DNA of 54,276 nucleotides from assembly GCA_020849035.1 (NCBI GenBank), contig JADLHC010000169.1, positions 1 through 54,276 of the forward strand, written 5' to 3'. The notes beneath the pieces are model-generated. The model ran no database searches. It was not told the DNA's origin and saw nothing but the letters and a program-made list of their open reading frames with translations. The stretch's first letter is position 1; the number at the start of each line of letters is the position of its first letter. Source of the stretch: Planctomycetia bacterium (GTDB taxonomy: Bacteria; Planctomycetota; MHYJ01; WSZJ01). Below, piece by piece: positions 1 to 7,224 of the stretch. Position numbers and translations under genes: made by a program.

Positions 1-2
1 CC

Positions 3-575
3 GCGTGGTCCTTCTACCCCGGCAAGAACCTCGGCGCGGCCGGCGACGGCGGCGCATTGACGACGAACAGCGACGAGATCGCGGCGAAGCTCAAGCTCCT
101 GCGGAACTACGGCTCCGTCGTGAAGTACGTCCACGACAGCTTCGGCACGAACTCCCGGCTCGACACGATCCAGGCGGCGGTGCTGCGCGTGAAGCTGCGC
201 CACCTCGACAAGTGGGTGGCGGGGAGGCAGGCTGCGGCGCGGCGCTACCGCGAGCTGCTCTCCGGCATCAAGGGCGTCACGCTCCCGCCGGAGTGCCCGG
301 AGGAGCAGCACTGCTGGCACCTCTACGTCGTCCGCGTCGAGGAGCGCGACCGCGTCCTCAAGCACCTGCAGGACAACGGCGTCGGCGCCGGGATCCACTA
401 CCCGATCCCGTGCCACATGCAGGGGGCGATGAAGGACTACGGCTACAAGAAGGGCGACTTCCCGAACTCCGAAGCGATGGCGCCGAAGCTGCTGAGTCTC
501 CCCATCTACTCCGAGATCACGGCGGACCAGCAGAAGAAGGTGGCGGAGGAGCTGGCGAAGGCGGTGAAAAAGTAG
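3..575 (+). CDS. DegT/DnrJ/EryC1/StrS-family sugar aminotransferase, C-terminal part
   Basis: The 5' end lies outside the window; 190 codons and a TAG stop are visible. This family is PLP-dependent and transaminates nucleotide-linked keto-sugars during surface polysaccharide synthesis. The visible part starts at the active-site region: the PGKNLGA stretch has the expected PLP lysine at visible residue 8, followed by GDGGALTT and the NYG region. The tail (YPIPCHMQ, then SLPIYSEIT) is also typical of the family. Reading continues upstream without a stop, so the TTG at 57 is not the start. It precedes two glycosyltransferase genes, which fits surface-glycan synthesis. The exact sugar substrate cannot be told. 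Confidence 0.9.
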   Translation, partial: AWSFYPGKNLGAAGDGGALTTNSDEIAAKLKLLRNYGSVVKYVHDSFGTNSRLDTIQAAVLRVKLRHLDKWVAGRQAAARRYRELLSGIKGVTLPPECPEEQHCWHLYVVRVEERDRVLKHLQDNGVGAGIHYPIPCHMQGAMKDYGYKKGDFPNSEAMAPKLLSLPIYSEITADQQKKVAEELAKAVKK

Positions 576-576
576 A

Positions 577-617
577 CTGGCGGGGCGGCGGCCCCGGCGG
601 GCCGCCGCCCCGGCCAG
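577..617. other. Large GC hairpin between aminotransferase and GT2 genes
   Basis: A 13-bp perfect stem (582-594 with 599-611) and a 4-nt loop. It is extended by CTGGC (577-581) pairing with GCCAG (613-617) across one bulged base. It starts two bases after the stop of the upstream gene and ends just before the GT2 start at 623. There is no U-tract, so it is not a standard intrinsic terminator. Transcript stabilisation or translational control are possible roles (inference). Confidence 0.6.
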
Positions 618-622
618 GGACC

Positions 623-1411
623 ATGATCCGCATCACCCTCGTCGTCCCCCTCTTCAACCGCCCGAAGACCCTCGGGCGGATCCTCCGCGCCCTCGACGCG
701 CAGACGCTCCCCGCGGACCGCTTCGAGGCGATCTTCGTGGACGACTCGGGCCCGGACTCCTACCCGGTCCAGAGGTCGGTGATCGAGGGCGCGCCGCCCC
801 GCTGCGCGTGGACCCTCCTCAACACCGGCCTGCCGCGCGACGTGAACGGCGTCTCCGTGGCGCGCAACAGGGCGATCCGGGCGGCGAAGGGCGGGATCGT
901 CGTCTTCATGGACGACGACTGCGTTCCCAACCCGCACCTGCTCGAGGAGCACCTGAAGGCGCACGAGGCGGACCCCGCCCTCGCCGCCGTCGGGAACCGC
1001 TCCGAGGACGAGGCGATCCTGTCGCTTCACCCCCCGATCCCCGTGCTGCGGGACAAGTGCGCCCGCGAGGCGGCGAAGTCGGCGAAGGGGGAGCTGGGGG
1101 CGGGGTCGTTCGTGACGGCGAACGCGTCTGCGAAAAAAAAACACATCCTCGACGCCGGGCTGTTCGACGAGTCCTTCGCGAAGCCCGGCGAATACGGCTT
1201 CGAGGACCGCGACCTCGGCGAACGCCTCCTCAAGGCCGGCGCCCGCTTCCGGTTCCTCCCCGACGCCGCCGTCTGGATCGCGCCGAAAGAGTCGGACCCC
1301 TGGGCGGGGAAGCGGGAGGAGGCGAAGGCGGCGGCGCGGGCGCGGTACCACGACAAGCACGACGGGGCCGTGAAGAAGGCGGTGAAGAAGCTGTTCGGGA
1401 GAAAGAAGTGA
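623..1411 (+). CDS. Family 2 (GT-A) glycosyltransferase
   Basis: 262 residues, near the usual size for a single-domain GT2. It transfers a sugar from a nucleotide-sugar donor and is probably cytoplasmic or peripheral to the membrane. The N-terminus has the VVPLFNRPKTL strand-loop (residues 7-17) and FVDDS (38-42). The metal-binding DxD region is MDDDC at 96-100, and GFEDRDLG (192-199) is the acceptor-side acidic motif. No membrane segment is seen. ATG 623 was chosen because the fold starts directly there. A run of nine A residues (1133-1141) encodes Lys-Lys-Lys. The stop overlaps the next start (GTGA), so the two genes are translationally coupled. Confidence 0.9.
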   Translation: MIRITLVVPLFNRPKTLGRILRALDAQTLPADRFEAIFVDDSGPDSYPVQRSVIEGAPPRCAWTLLNTGLPRDVNGVSVARNRAIRAAKGGIVVFMDDDCVPNPHLLEEHLKAHEADPALAAVGNRSEDEAILSLHPPIPVLRDKCAREAAKSAKGELGAGSFVTANASAKKKHILDAGLFDESFAKPGEYGFEDRDLGERLLKAGARFRFLPDAAVWIAPKESDPWAGKREEAKAAARARYHDKHDGAVKKAVKKLFGRKK

Positions 1412-3672
1412 CCTCCGGCCGCCGGCCGATGGCCCTTCTCCTCCTGTACGGCGCGCTCGTGGTGCCCGCGATGTTCTCGCGGGACCTGTGGGACCCGGAC
1501 GAGCCGCGGTTCGCGCAGATCGGGCGGGAGATGCTGCGGACGGGGGACTGGGTGCTGCCGCGCATGAACGGCGAGCCGCTGGCGCTTCTGCCGCCTCTCT
1601 ACGACTGGGTAAGCGCCGCGGCCGGTGCGCCGGCGGGGGACGTCACGCCTGCGGCGGCGCGGGCGGGGGCGGCGCTGGGCGGGCTGCTCGCGCTCCTGTC
1701 CGCGTGGTTCCTCGCGCGGCGCTGGTGGGGCGACGCGGCAGCGGGGTGGAGCGCGGCCGTCCTCATGACGTCGTTCGGGTTCTGGTGGCAGGCGAGCTAC
1801 GCACAGGTGGACATGCTGCTCGTCGGGTGTGTGACCGCCTCGATCGCGGCGTTCCGGGTGGCGTGGGAGGAGGGGGACCGCGGGTTCCGGTGGTTTTTCG
1901 CCGGCTGCGGCCTGTCCGCGCTCGGCACGCTCACGAAAGGTCCCGTCGCGGCGGTCCTCCCGGGGCTCGTCTTCCTTGTCCTGGCGATTGCGGAGCGCCG
2001 CCGCGGGTTCCTCCGCCCGGCGTGGCTTCTCGCGGGCCTCGCGGCCTGGCTCGCCGTCGTCGCGCCGTGGTACGTCCTCGCCTGCCGCCGCGGCGGCCCG
2101 GAGTTCGCCCACGAGCTCATCGTGAAGCACAACTTCGGGATGTTCTTCGAGACGTGGTCCCACCACAAGCCGCCCTGGTACTACGTCGTCAACCTCCCGT
2201 GGCTTTTCGCGCCCTGGATCGTCCTCCTCCCCTCCGCCGTCGCGGACGGCGTCCGCGTCCGTCGCGAGAACCCCTCCGGCGACGAGGCCGGCCGGCATCG
2301 CTTCCTCTGGATCTGGGCCGGCGCCCTGTTCGTGTTCTTCTCCGTCTCGCAGGCGAAGCAGGGGAAGTACGTGCTGCCTGCATTCCCGCCGCTGGCGCTG
2401 CTCGTCGGGCTCCGGCTGGCGTCCGGGCGTCCCCTGCCGCGGGCCGCGCTCGGCGTGCTGGTCCTCGCCGCGGCGGCGGCCCTCGGCGCGGCGACCGCGT
2501 TCGGAGTCCATGCCGGCACGCTCGTGCCGGCAGAGTACCGCGAAGAGGCGTCCAGGCTCGGCTTCCTGGCCGTCCTGCCCCTCTTCGGCGTTGCCTGCTG
2601 GATCGCGGCCCCTCTCAAGCCCTTCCGGCACAAGGCGCGCGAGCTGGTCCTGGCCGGCATCGCGGCGCCGCTCTTCCTCGCCCCGCTCGCGCTCTTTCCC
2701 CGGGTGGACCGGCTGAAGTCGGCGCGGCCGCTGTGCGAGTGGATGCGTCCACAGATGAGGCCGGAGGACCGGGTGGGGATCTACGGCGTGCAGGAGCGCA
2801 AGATCGGGGCGTTCCGCTACTACCTCGACCGTCCGCTCGACACGTTTGAGGACGCGCGCGAGCGGTTCGACCCGGCGTCGCTGGCCGCGTGGTGGAAGGG
2901 TCACGGGCCGCGCTGGCTCCTGCTCGACGAGTCCGACCTGCCCGGGTTGCCGGCGGACCTTCAGGAATCGATGTTCAGCCTGGAGCGGAGAAGCGTCGGG
3001 CACCGGTGGATTCAGGTTGTGCGCCGTCCCTGGCTGGTCTTCCGGGCCGAGGGGCCGGGGCGCTGGACACTCGAGGGACGTTCCCTCGACGGGCCTGGCG
3101 CGCGCGCGGCCATGCGCGCGACGAGGCCCGACACGATGCCCGTCCTCGAGCGCGTGAACCGGCTGGCGACCGTCGAGATCGTCGTTCGTGCCGATGACCC
3201 GAGCGCGGCGATCCTCGACCTGGTCGACGAGGGGGCGCAGACGGCGATCCTGCACTACGTCGTGGTCTCGGAGGGGCGACGCTGCGCCATCGTGCTGCCG
3301 CAGGACAAGTGCACCTGGGAAGGGATGCGGTGGGAGGTTCGCGTCGCTCTCTGTGCGGCCGACCCGGAGATGCACCGGGCCGGGTGGATCCAGCACGCGC
3401 CGGGAACCCGTGGGGCCTCACCCCGGCCCATGACCCACGGCTGGATCGGGGGGGAAACCGAGCCGCCAATCGAGTTGGCCGGGCCAGCGGCCTTCGCGGA
3501 GCTGGCCAGGCGGGCGACGGCGAGAGTCGAGCGAAGACCCGTTGATGCCTCCGGCGTCGCCGTCGTGCTGGAAGCGGACCTGAACATCCCCGCGGCGCAG
3601 TGGGTCGACATGTGGCTCGCACTCAAGGCCGCAGGCTGGGAGAATCCCGAGCTCGCGTGGACCCCGAAGTAG
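1408..3672 (+). CDS. GT39/ArnT-like membrane glycosyltransferase with extra C-terminal domain
   Basis: 754 residues from GTG 1408, which overlaps the previous stop by 4 bp (ATG 1429 is an alternative). The N-terminus carries DLWDPDEPRFAQIGREML, the first-loop signature of ArnT/PMT_2 enzymes that transfer sugars from polyprenyl-phosphate donors in the periplasm; DPDE is at 29-32. About ten hydrophobic helices follow, with the motif KHNFGMFFETWSHHKPPW in a loop. A soluble C-terminal part starts near residue 450. From about 546 an additional region is present; its last 37 residues (AVVLEADLNIPAAQWVD and following) resemble the periplasmic half of ExbD/TolR proteins. That second assignment is tentative. 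Confidence 0.82.
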   Translation: MTSGRRPMALLLLYGALVVPAMFSRDLWDPDEPRFAQIGREMLRTGDWVLPRMNGEPLALLPPLYDWVSAAAGAPAGDVTPAAARAGAALGGLLALLSAWFLARRWWGDAAAGWSAAVLMTSFGFWWQASYAQVDMLLVGCVTASIAAFRVAWEEGDRGFRWFFAGCGLSALGTLTKGPVAAVLPGLVFLVLAIAERRRGFLRPAWLLAGLAAWLAVVAPWYVLACRRGGPEFAHELIVKHNFGMFFETWSHHKPPWYYVVNLPWLFAPWIVLLPSAVADGVRVRRENPSGDEAGRHRFLWIWAGALFVFFSVSQAKQGKYVLPAFPPLALLVGLRLASGRPLPRAALGVLVLAAAAALGAATAFGVHAGTLVPAEYREEASRLGFLAVLPLFGVACWIAAPLKPFRHKARELVLAGIAAPLFLAPLALFPRVDRLKSARPLCEWMRPQMRPEDRVGIYGVQERKIGAFRYYLDRPLDTFEDARERFDPASLAAWWKGHGPRWLLLDESDLPGLPADLQESMFSLERRSVGHRWIQVVRRPWLVFRAEGPGRWTLEGRSLDGPGARAAMRATRPDTMPVLERVNRLATVEIVVRADDPSAAILDLVDEGAQTAILHYVVVSEGRRCAIVLPQDKCTWEGMRWEVRVALCAADPEMHRAGWIQHAPGTRGASPRPMTHGWIGGETEPPIELAGPAAFAELARRATARVERRPVDASGVAVVLEADLNIPAAQWVDMWLALKAAGWENPELAWTPK

Positions 3673-3679
3673 ACCGCGG

Positions 3680-4354
3680 CTACGACCCGCCCTGCCGCCG
3701 CTTCTCCGTCGCCTTCCGAGCCTCTTCGTCGCGCCACTTGCGGATCTCGGCGTGATTCCCGCTGACGAGCACCTGCGGCACGCTCATGCCGCGGAACTCC
3801 CGCGGCCGTGTGTACTGGGGGTACTCGAGCGTGTCCCCCGAGAACGACTCCTCTTTCGGCGAGTCCGGGTCGCCCAGCGCGCCCGGCAGGAGCCGCGTGA
3901 CCGCGTCCACGATCACGGCCGCCGCCGGCTCGCCGCCCGACAGCACGTAGTTCCCGATGCTCACCTCCTCCCAGCTCATCCCCTCCACGATCCGGTGGTC
4001 GAATCCCTCGTAGTGCCCGCAGAGAATGAGGATCCGCCCCTCGCCCGACAGCTCGCGCGCATACCCCTGGTCGAACGTCCGCCCCGCCGGCGTCAGCAGC
4101 AGCCGCCGCCCACGGAACCCCTTCGACTCCAGCCACTCCACCGCCCGGAACACCGGCTCCGGGCAGATCAGCATCCCCGGCCCCCCCCCGAACGGCCGGT
4201 CGTCCACCTTGTGATGCCGGTCGGTCGAGAAGTCCCGCAGGTTGTGCAGCCGCACGTCCACGATCCCGCGCTGCCGCGCCAGCCCCAGGATGCTGGAGCC
4301 CAGGAAGCCGCCGAGCGACTCGGGGAAGAGCGTGAGGATGTCGATCGTGAGCAT
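3680..4354 (-). CDS. trmD: tRNA (guanine-N1)-methyltransferase
   Basis: 224 residues, normal TrmD length. It methylates G37 of tRNAs reading CNN codons, using S-adenosylmethionine, which prevents frameshifting. Motifs seen: start MLTIDILTLFPE, HKVDDRPFGGGPGM (the glycine-rich substrate and SAM knot region), then LILCGHYEGFDHR and IGNYVLSGGEPAA, the trefoil-knot SAM site. It is convergent with the GT39 gene (7 bp apart) and divergent from ribE. It is not in the usual rpsP-rimM-trmD-rplS operon here. Confidence 0.97.
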   Translation of the reverse strand: MLTIDILTLFPESLGGFLGSSILGLARQRGIVDVRLHNLRDFSTDRHHKVDDRPFGGGPGMLICPEPVFRAVEWLESKGFRGRRLLLTPAGRTFDQGYARELSGEGRILILCGHYEGFDHRIVEGMSWEEVSIGNYVLSGGEPAAAVIVDAVTRLLPGALGDPDSPKEESFSGDTLEYPQYTRPREFRGMSVPQVLVSGNHAEIRKWRDEEARKATEKRRQGGS

Positions 4355-4367
4355 GGTTGGAGGTCTT

Positions 4368-4404
4368 TTGACGGGGAAGGGCTCCCCAGTCTACGATGCT
4401 TTCA
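4368..4404 (+). promoter_or_regulatory. Sigma70-like promoter of ribE, predicted leaderless
   Basis: TTGACG (4368-4373), 18-bp spacer, TACGAT (4392-4397). The expected transcription start, seven bases after the -10 box, falls on the A of the ATG at 4404. There is no Shine-Dalgarno sequence in the 49 bp between trmD and ribE. A weaker leftward box for trmD (TAGACT on the minus strand, 4388-4393) overlaps it by 2 bp. Confidence 0.65.
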
Positions 4405-5021
4405 TGTTCACAGGACTGATCCAGTGCGTCGGGATGGTCGCCTCCGTCGACATGCAGGCCGGGCGCCTGCGACTCGGCATCGCCCTTCCGCCGGAGAATC
4501 TCAAGGGCGTGGCGATCGGCGAGAGCATCGCGGTGGACGGCGTATGTCTCACGGTGGTCGCCGTGGGCGAGGGGACGTGCGAGTTCGACGTCGTGGGGGA
4601 GACTCTCAAGAAGACGACGCTGCGGACGGCCAAGCTCGAGAACACGGTCAACATCGAGCGGGCGCTCAAGGCCGGGGACATGATGGGCGGGCATTTCGTG
4701 TCGGGCCACGTGGACGGCCTGGGGCGGGTGGAGAAGGTCGAGCGCGACGCCGGCGACCTGCTGTACACGTTCCACGCGCCCGAGGACCTGATGCCCGAGA
4801 TCGCTCCGAAGGGCTCCATCGCGATCAACGGGATCAGCCTGACCGTGGTGAAGGTCCTGGAAGGCGGCTTCACCTGCACCATCATCCCGCACACGCTGAA
4901 CGCGACGACGCTTGGCGACAAGACGCCGGGCGACCTCGTGAACCTGGAGACGGACATCCTGGCGAAGTACGCGCGGCGCGGGGCCGAGGCCGCCGCGGCG
5001 AAGGCCGCGAAGGCGAAGTGA
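4404..5021 (+). CDS. ribE: Riboflavin synthase alpha subunit
   Basis: 205 residues, the normal size. It dismutates two 6,7-dimethyl-8-ribityllumazine molecules into riboflavin in the cytosol. Two homologous beta-barrel repeats are visible: the first begins MFTGLIQCVG and contains the VDGVCLTV motif; the second begins near GGHFVSGHVDGLG and contains AINGISLTVV. The C-terminus is the Ala/Lys-rich tail that follows the trimerisation helix. ATG 4404 is fixed by the conserved MFTGLI start. No other rib gene is nearby. The promoter directly abuts the start codon. Confidence 0.97.
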   Translation: MFTGLIQCVGMVASVDMQAGRLRLGIALPPENLKGVAIGESIAVDGVCLTVVAVGEGTCEFDVVGETLKKTTLRTAKLENTVNIERALKAGDMMGGHFVSGHVDGLGRVEKVERDAGDLLYTFHAPEDLMPEIAPKGSIAINGISLTVVKVLEGGFTCTIIPHTLNATTLGDKTPGDLVNLETDILAKYARRGAEAAAAKAAKAK

Positions 5022-5031
5022 CGGCCGGGCT

Positions 5032-6474
5032 TTGAGCGCGCCCCCGTCCCCGTTCGGCGCCCGGGCGATCGCCCTGCGGGTCCTGCGCGACTCCGACTCC
5101 GGGCGGGAGTACGCGGCGGACCTGCTCGAGAAGGAGCTGGAGGACGAGCGGGTGAGCGCGCTGGACCGGTCGCTCGCGACGGCGCTGGTGTACGCGACGG
5201 TGCGGCATCGCGGGACGATCGACCGGATCCTCGACCAGTTCTCGAAGGTCGAGACCGCGCAGATGGAGGTCGAGATGCGCTGGGTGCTGCGCCTGGCGGC
5301 TTGCCAGCTCCTGTTCCTCGAGAAAATCCCCGCGTACGCCATCCTCGACGAGGCGGCGGAGCAGGCGAAGCGGCACCGGAACAAGAAAGCGGGCGGGTTT
5401 GCAACGGGGGTGCTGCGGGCGCTTCAGCGGGCGATCGTCGCGATCGAGCCCGACGGGCCGCCGCGCGCCGCCGAGCCGGGGCCGGAGAACGAGAAGCAGT
5501 GGCCGTGGACCGTGATGGATGCCCTTCACCAGAGGTGGCCCGACCTGCCGCACCGGCGGCTGGTGCCGATCCCGGGCGGGCGGCGGGCGATCCTCGACCG
5601 GGACGTGTGGCCGGACCCGGAGCACGACCCCGTGGCGTGCGTGGCGCAGATGCTGTCGCACCCGGTGTGGCTGGTGAAGCGGTGGCTGGCGCGGTTCGGG
5701 GCGGGGGCGACGCTGGCGGCGATGGAGGCGGGGAACGGGCATCCGCCGATGGCGATCCGGGTGAACACGCTGAAGGCGACGAAGGAGCGGCTGGTGGAGC
5801 GGCTGCGGGCGGAGAAGGTGGAGGTGGACGAGGGGCGGATGCACGTGTCGCACACGGGGGCGCTGTGGCGGCTGGGATCGTTCAAGGACGGGTGGTTCGC
5901 GGTGCAGGACGAGGCGGCGCAGCGGGTGGTGCCGCTGCTGAAGGCGCAGCGCGGGGAGCTGGTGGCGGACCTGTGCGCGGCGCCGGGCGGGAAGGCGGCG
6001 CAGCTGGCGGAGACGGGGGCGCGGGTGGTGGCGGCGGACAGCGAGCTGGGGAAGGTGAAAGGGATGGCGCGGGCGTTCGCGCGGCTCGGCGCGCCGGTCA
6101 CGCTCGTCCTCGCGGACGCGAAGCAGCCGCCGTTCGGCCGCGTGTTCGACGCGGTGCTGATCGACGTGCCCTGCTCCAACACCGGCGTCCTCGCCCGCCG
6201 CGTCGAGGCCCGCTGGCGCCTCCGCGAGCGCGACGTCCGCGTCCTGTCGCGCATCCAGCGCCGCATCCTCGACGCCGCCGTCGCGGTGACGAAGCCCGGC
6301 GGCCGCATCGTGTACTCGACGTGCAGCCTCGAGGACGACGAAAACGGCGCGCTGGTCCGCGAGGCGATCCGCGAGGGGAACGGCCTCAACCTCGAGGAGG
6401 AACTCCGCATCCTCCCGGGCCCCGGCGCCCCCTGCGGCGGCTACGCGGCGCGCATCTCGCTCCTGAAGAAATAG
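5032..6474 (+). CDS. rsmB: 16S rRNA (cytosine-967-C5)-methyltransferase
   Basis: 480 residues, longer than the roughly 430 of E. coli RsmB because of an insert near residues 140-190. It makes m5C967 in 16S rRNA with SAM. The N-terminal 140 residues form a NusB-like RNA-binding domain (ARAIALRVL, then LRLAACQLLFLE). The catalytic domain has DLCAAPGGKAAQLAE (SAM motif I), DVPCSNTGVL (motif IV cysteine) and VYSTCSLEDDEN (motif VI cysteine, the nucleophile). The start is TTG 5032; no ATG or GTG in frame fits the conserved N-terminus. It lies 10 bp after ribE, so the pair is probably one operon. Confidence 0.95.
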   Translation: MSAPPSPFGARAIALRVLRDSDSGREYAADLLEKELEDERVSALDRSLATALVYATVRHRGTIDRILDQFSKVETAQMEVEMRWVLRLAACQLLFLEKIPAYAILDEAAEQAKRHRNKKAGGFATGVLRALQRAIVAIEPDGPPRAAEPGPENEKQWPWTVMDALHQRWPDLPHRRLVPIPGGRRAILDRDVWPDPEHDPVACVAQMLSHPVWLVKRWLARFGAGATLAAMEAGNGHPPMAIRVNTLKATKERLVERLRAEKVEVDEGRMHVSHTGALWRLGSFKDGWFAVQDEAAQRVVPLLKAQRGELVADLCAAPGGKAAQLAETGARVVAADSELGKVKGMARAFARLGAPVTLVLADAKQPPFGRVFDAVLIDVPCSNTGVLARRVEARWRLRERDVRVLSRIQRRILDAAVAVTKPGGRIVYSTCSLEDDENGALVREAIREGNGLNLEEELRILPGPGAPCGGYAARISLLKK

Positions 6475-6476
6475 CC

Positions 6477-6492
6477 GCGGCGTGAGCGCCGC
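6477..6492. other. Short GC hairpin after rsmB
   Basis: A 6-bp stem GCGGCG/CGCCGC with a TGAG tetraloop, starting just after the rsmB stop. No U-tract follows. It could be a processing or stability element (inference). Confidence 0.35.
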
Positions 6493-6542
6493 GCGCCGCG
6501 CGGCATCCCACCCGAGACCGAACCCGGCCCCGGAGACGGGCC

Positions 6543-7172
6543 ATGCCCGACCCCCGCACACCCTTCCGCACCTGGCGCGGCTACCCCGCGATCCTCCGCG
6601 ACACCATCCTCTCCCGCATCGGCTGCACCCTCGGCTGCCTCCCGATCGTCGCGCTTCCGCTCTACTCCGCCTGCTTCTACTGGTCCGCCCTCGAGCGCGG
6701 GCTGCGGCCCGGTCCCGTCGTCGGGCTCGTCCTCTCCGGCCTCCTGTTCCTCCTCTTCGCGTCCCTCCTCTGCTTCCGGCACCCCCGCCCGCGGTTCCTC
6801 CCGTACTTCGAGCGCGGCCTCGGCGACACGGACACGTTCCTGGGCGGGGAAGCGCTGGCGCGGAACTGCCGGCGGCTGGACGAGGCGGCGGCGGCGCACG
6901 GCCGGGTGCCCCTGACGGCCTTCGTGGGCGGCCGCGAGGGGCCGTTCCGCGCGGCGGGGGAGGGGCTGGAGGCCGTGAGGCAGCTGGCCGGGCTTGTCGC
7001 GTCGCATCCCGGCGTCGTGGACGACCCGCGGGCCGTGCTGGAGGAACTCGGGCTGATCGAGGACGCGCTGTCCAAGGCGCACGGGCGCGGCGTCGGTTTC
7101 TGCCTGCACGTGCGCTGCGAGGACTACGTGGTTCCCGCCGAGATCGCGGCCCTGAAAGGCAGCTACTTCTGA
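6543..7172 (+). CDS. Unrecognised membrane protein with two transmembrane helices
   Basis: 209 residues. Two hydrophobic segments (about 28-50 and 60-82) form a hairpin, followed by a soluble C-terminal domain of about 125 residues without recognisable motif. The C-terminal part contains LTAFVGGREGPF, repeated Leu/Glu-rich helices and FCLHVRCEDYVVP near the end. GGAGACGGG just upstream of ATG 6543 serves as ribosome-binding site. It lies between rsmB and a secreted esterase. I do not recognise the family and assign no function. Confidence 0.7.
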   Translation: MPDPRTPFRTWRGYPAILRDTILSRIGCTLGCLPIVALPLYSACFYWSALERGLRPGPVVGLVLSGLLFLLFASLLCFRHPRPRFLPYFERGLGDTDTFLGGEALARNCRRLDEAAAAHGRVPLTAFVGGREGPFRAAGEGLEAVRQLAGLVASHPGVVDDPRAVLEELGLIEDALSKAHGRGVGFCLHVRCEDYVVPAEIAALKGSYF

Positions 7173-7224
7173 GCGCCGAGGGCTATAGAATGCGCGTCCC
7201 CCTCGCCAATCACGGGAACACCGC

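Noticed and set aside
1133-1141. Run of nine A residues in the GT2 gene; a -1 slip would enter a frame that stays open into the GT39 gene.
   Set aside because: The DNA between 1141 and 1408 in that frame encodes Arg/Pro-rich nonsense, while the GT2 frame keeps its C-terminal motif (GFEDRDLG). No structural signal for frameshifting seen.
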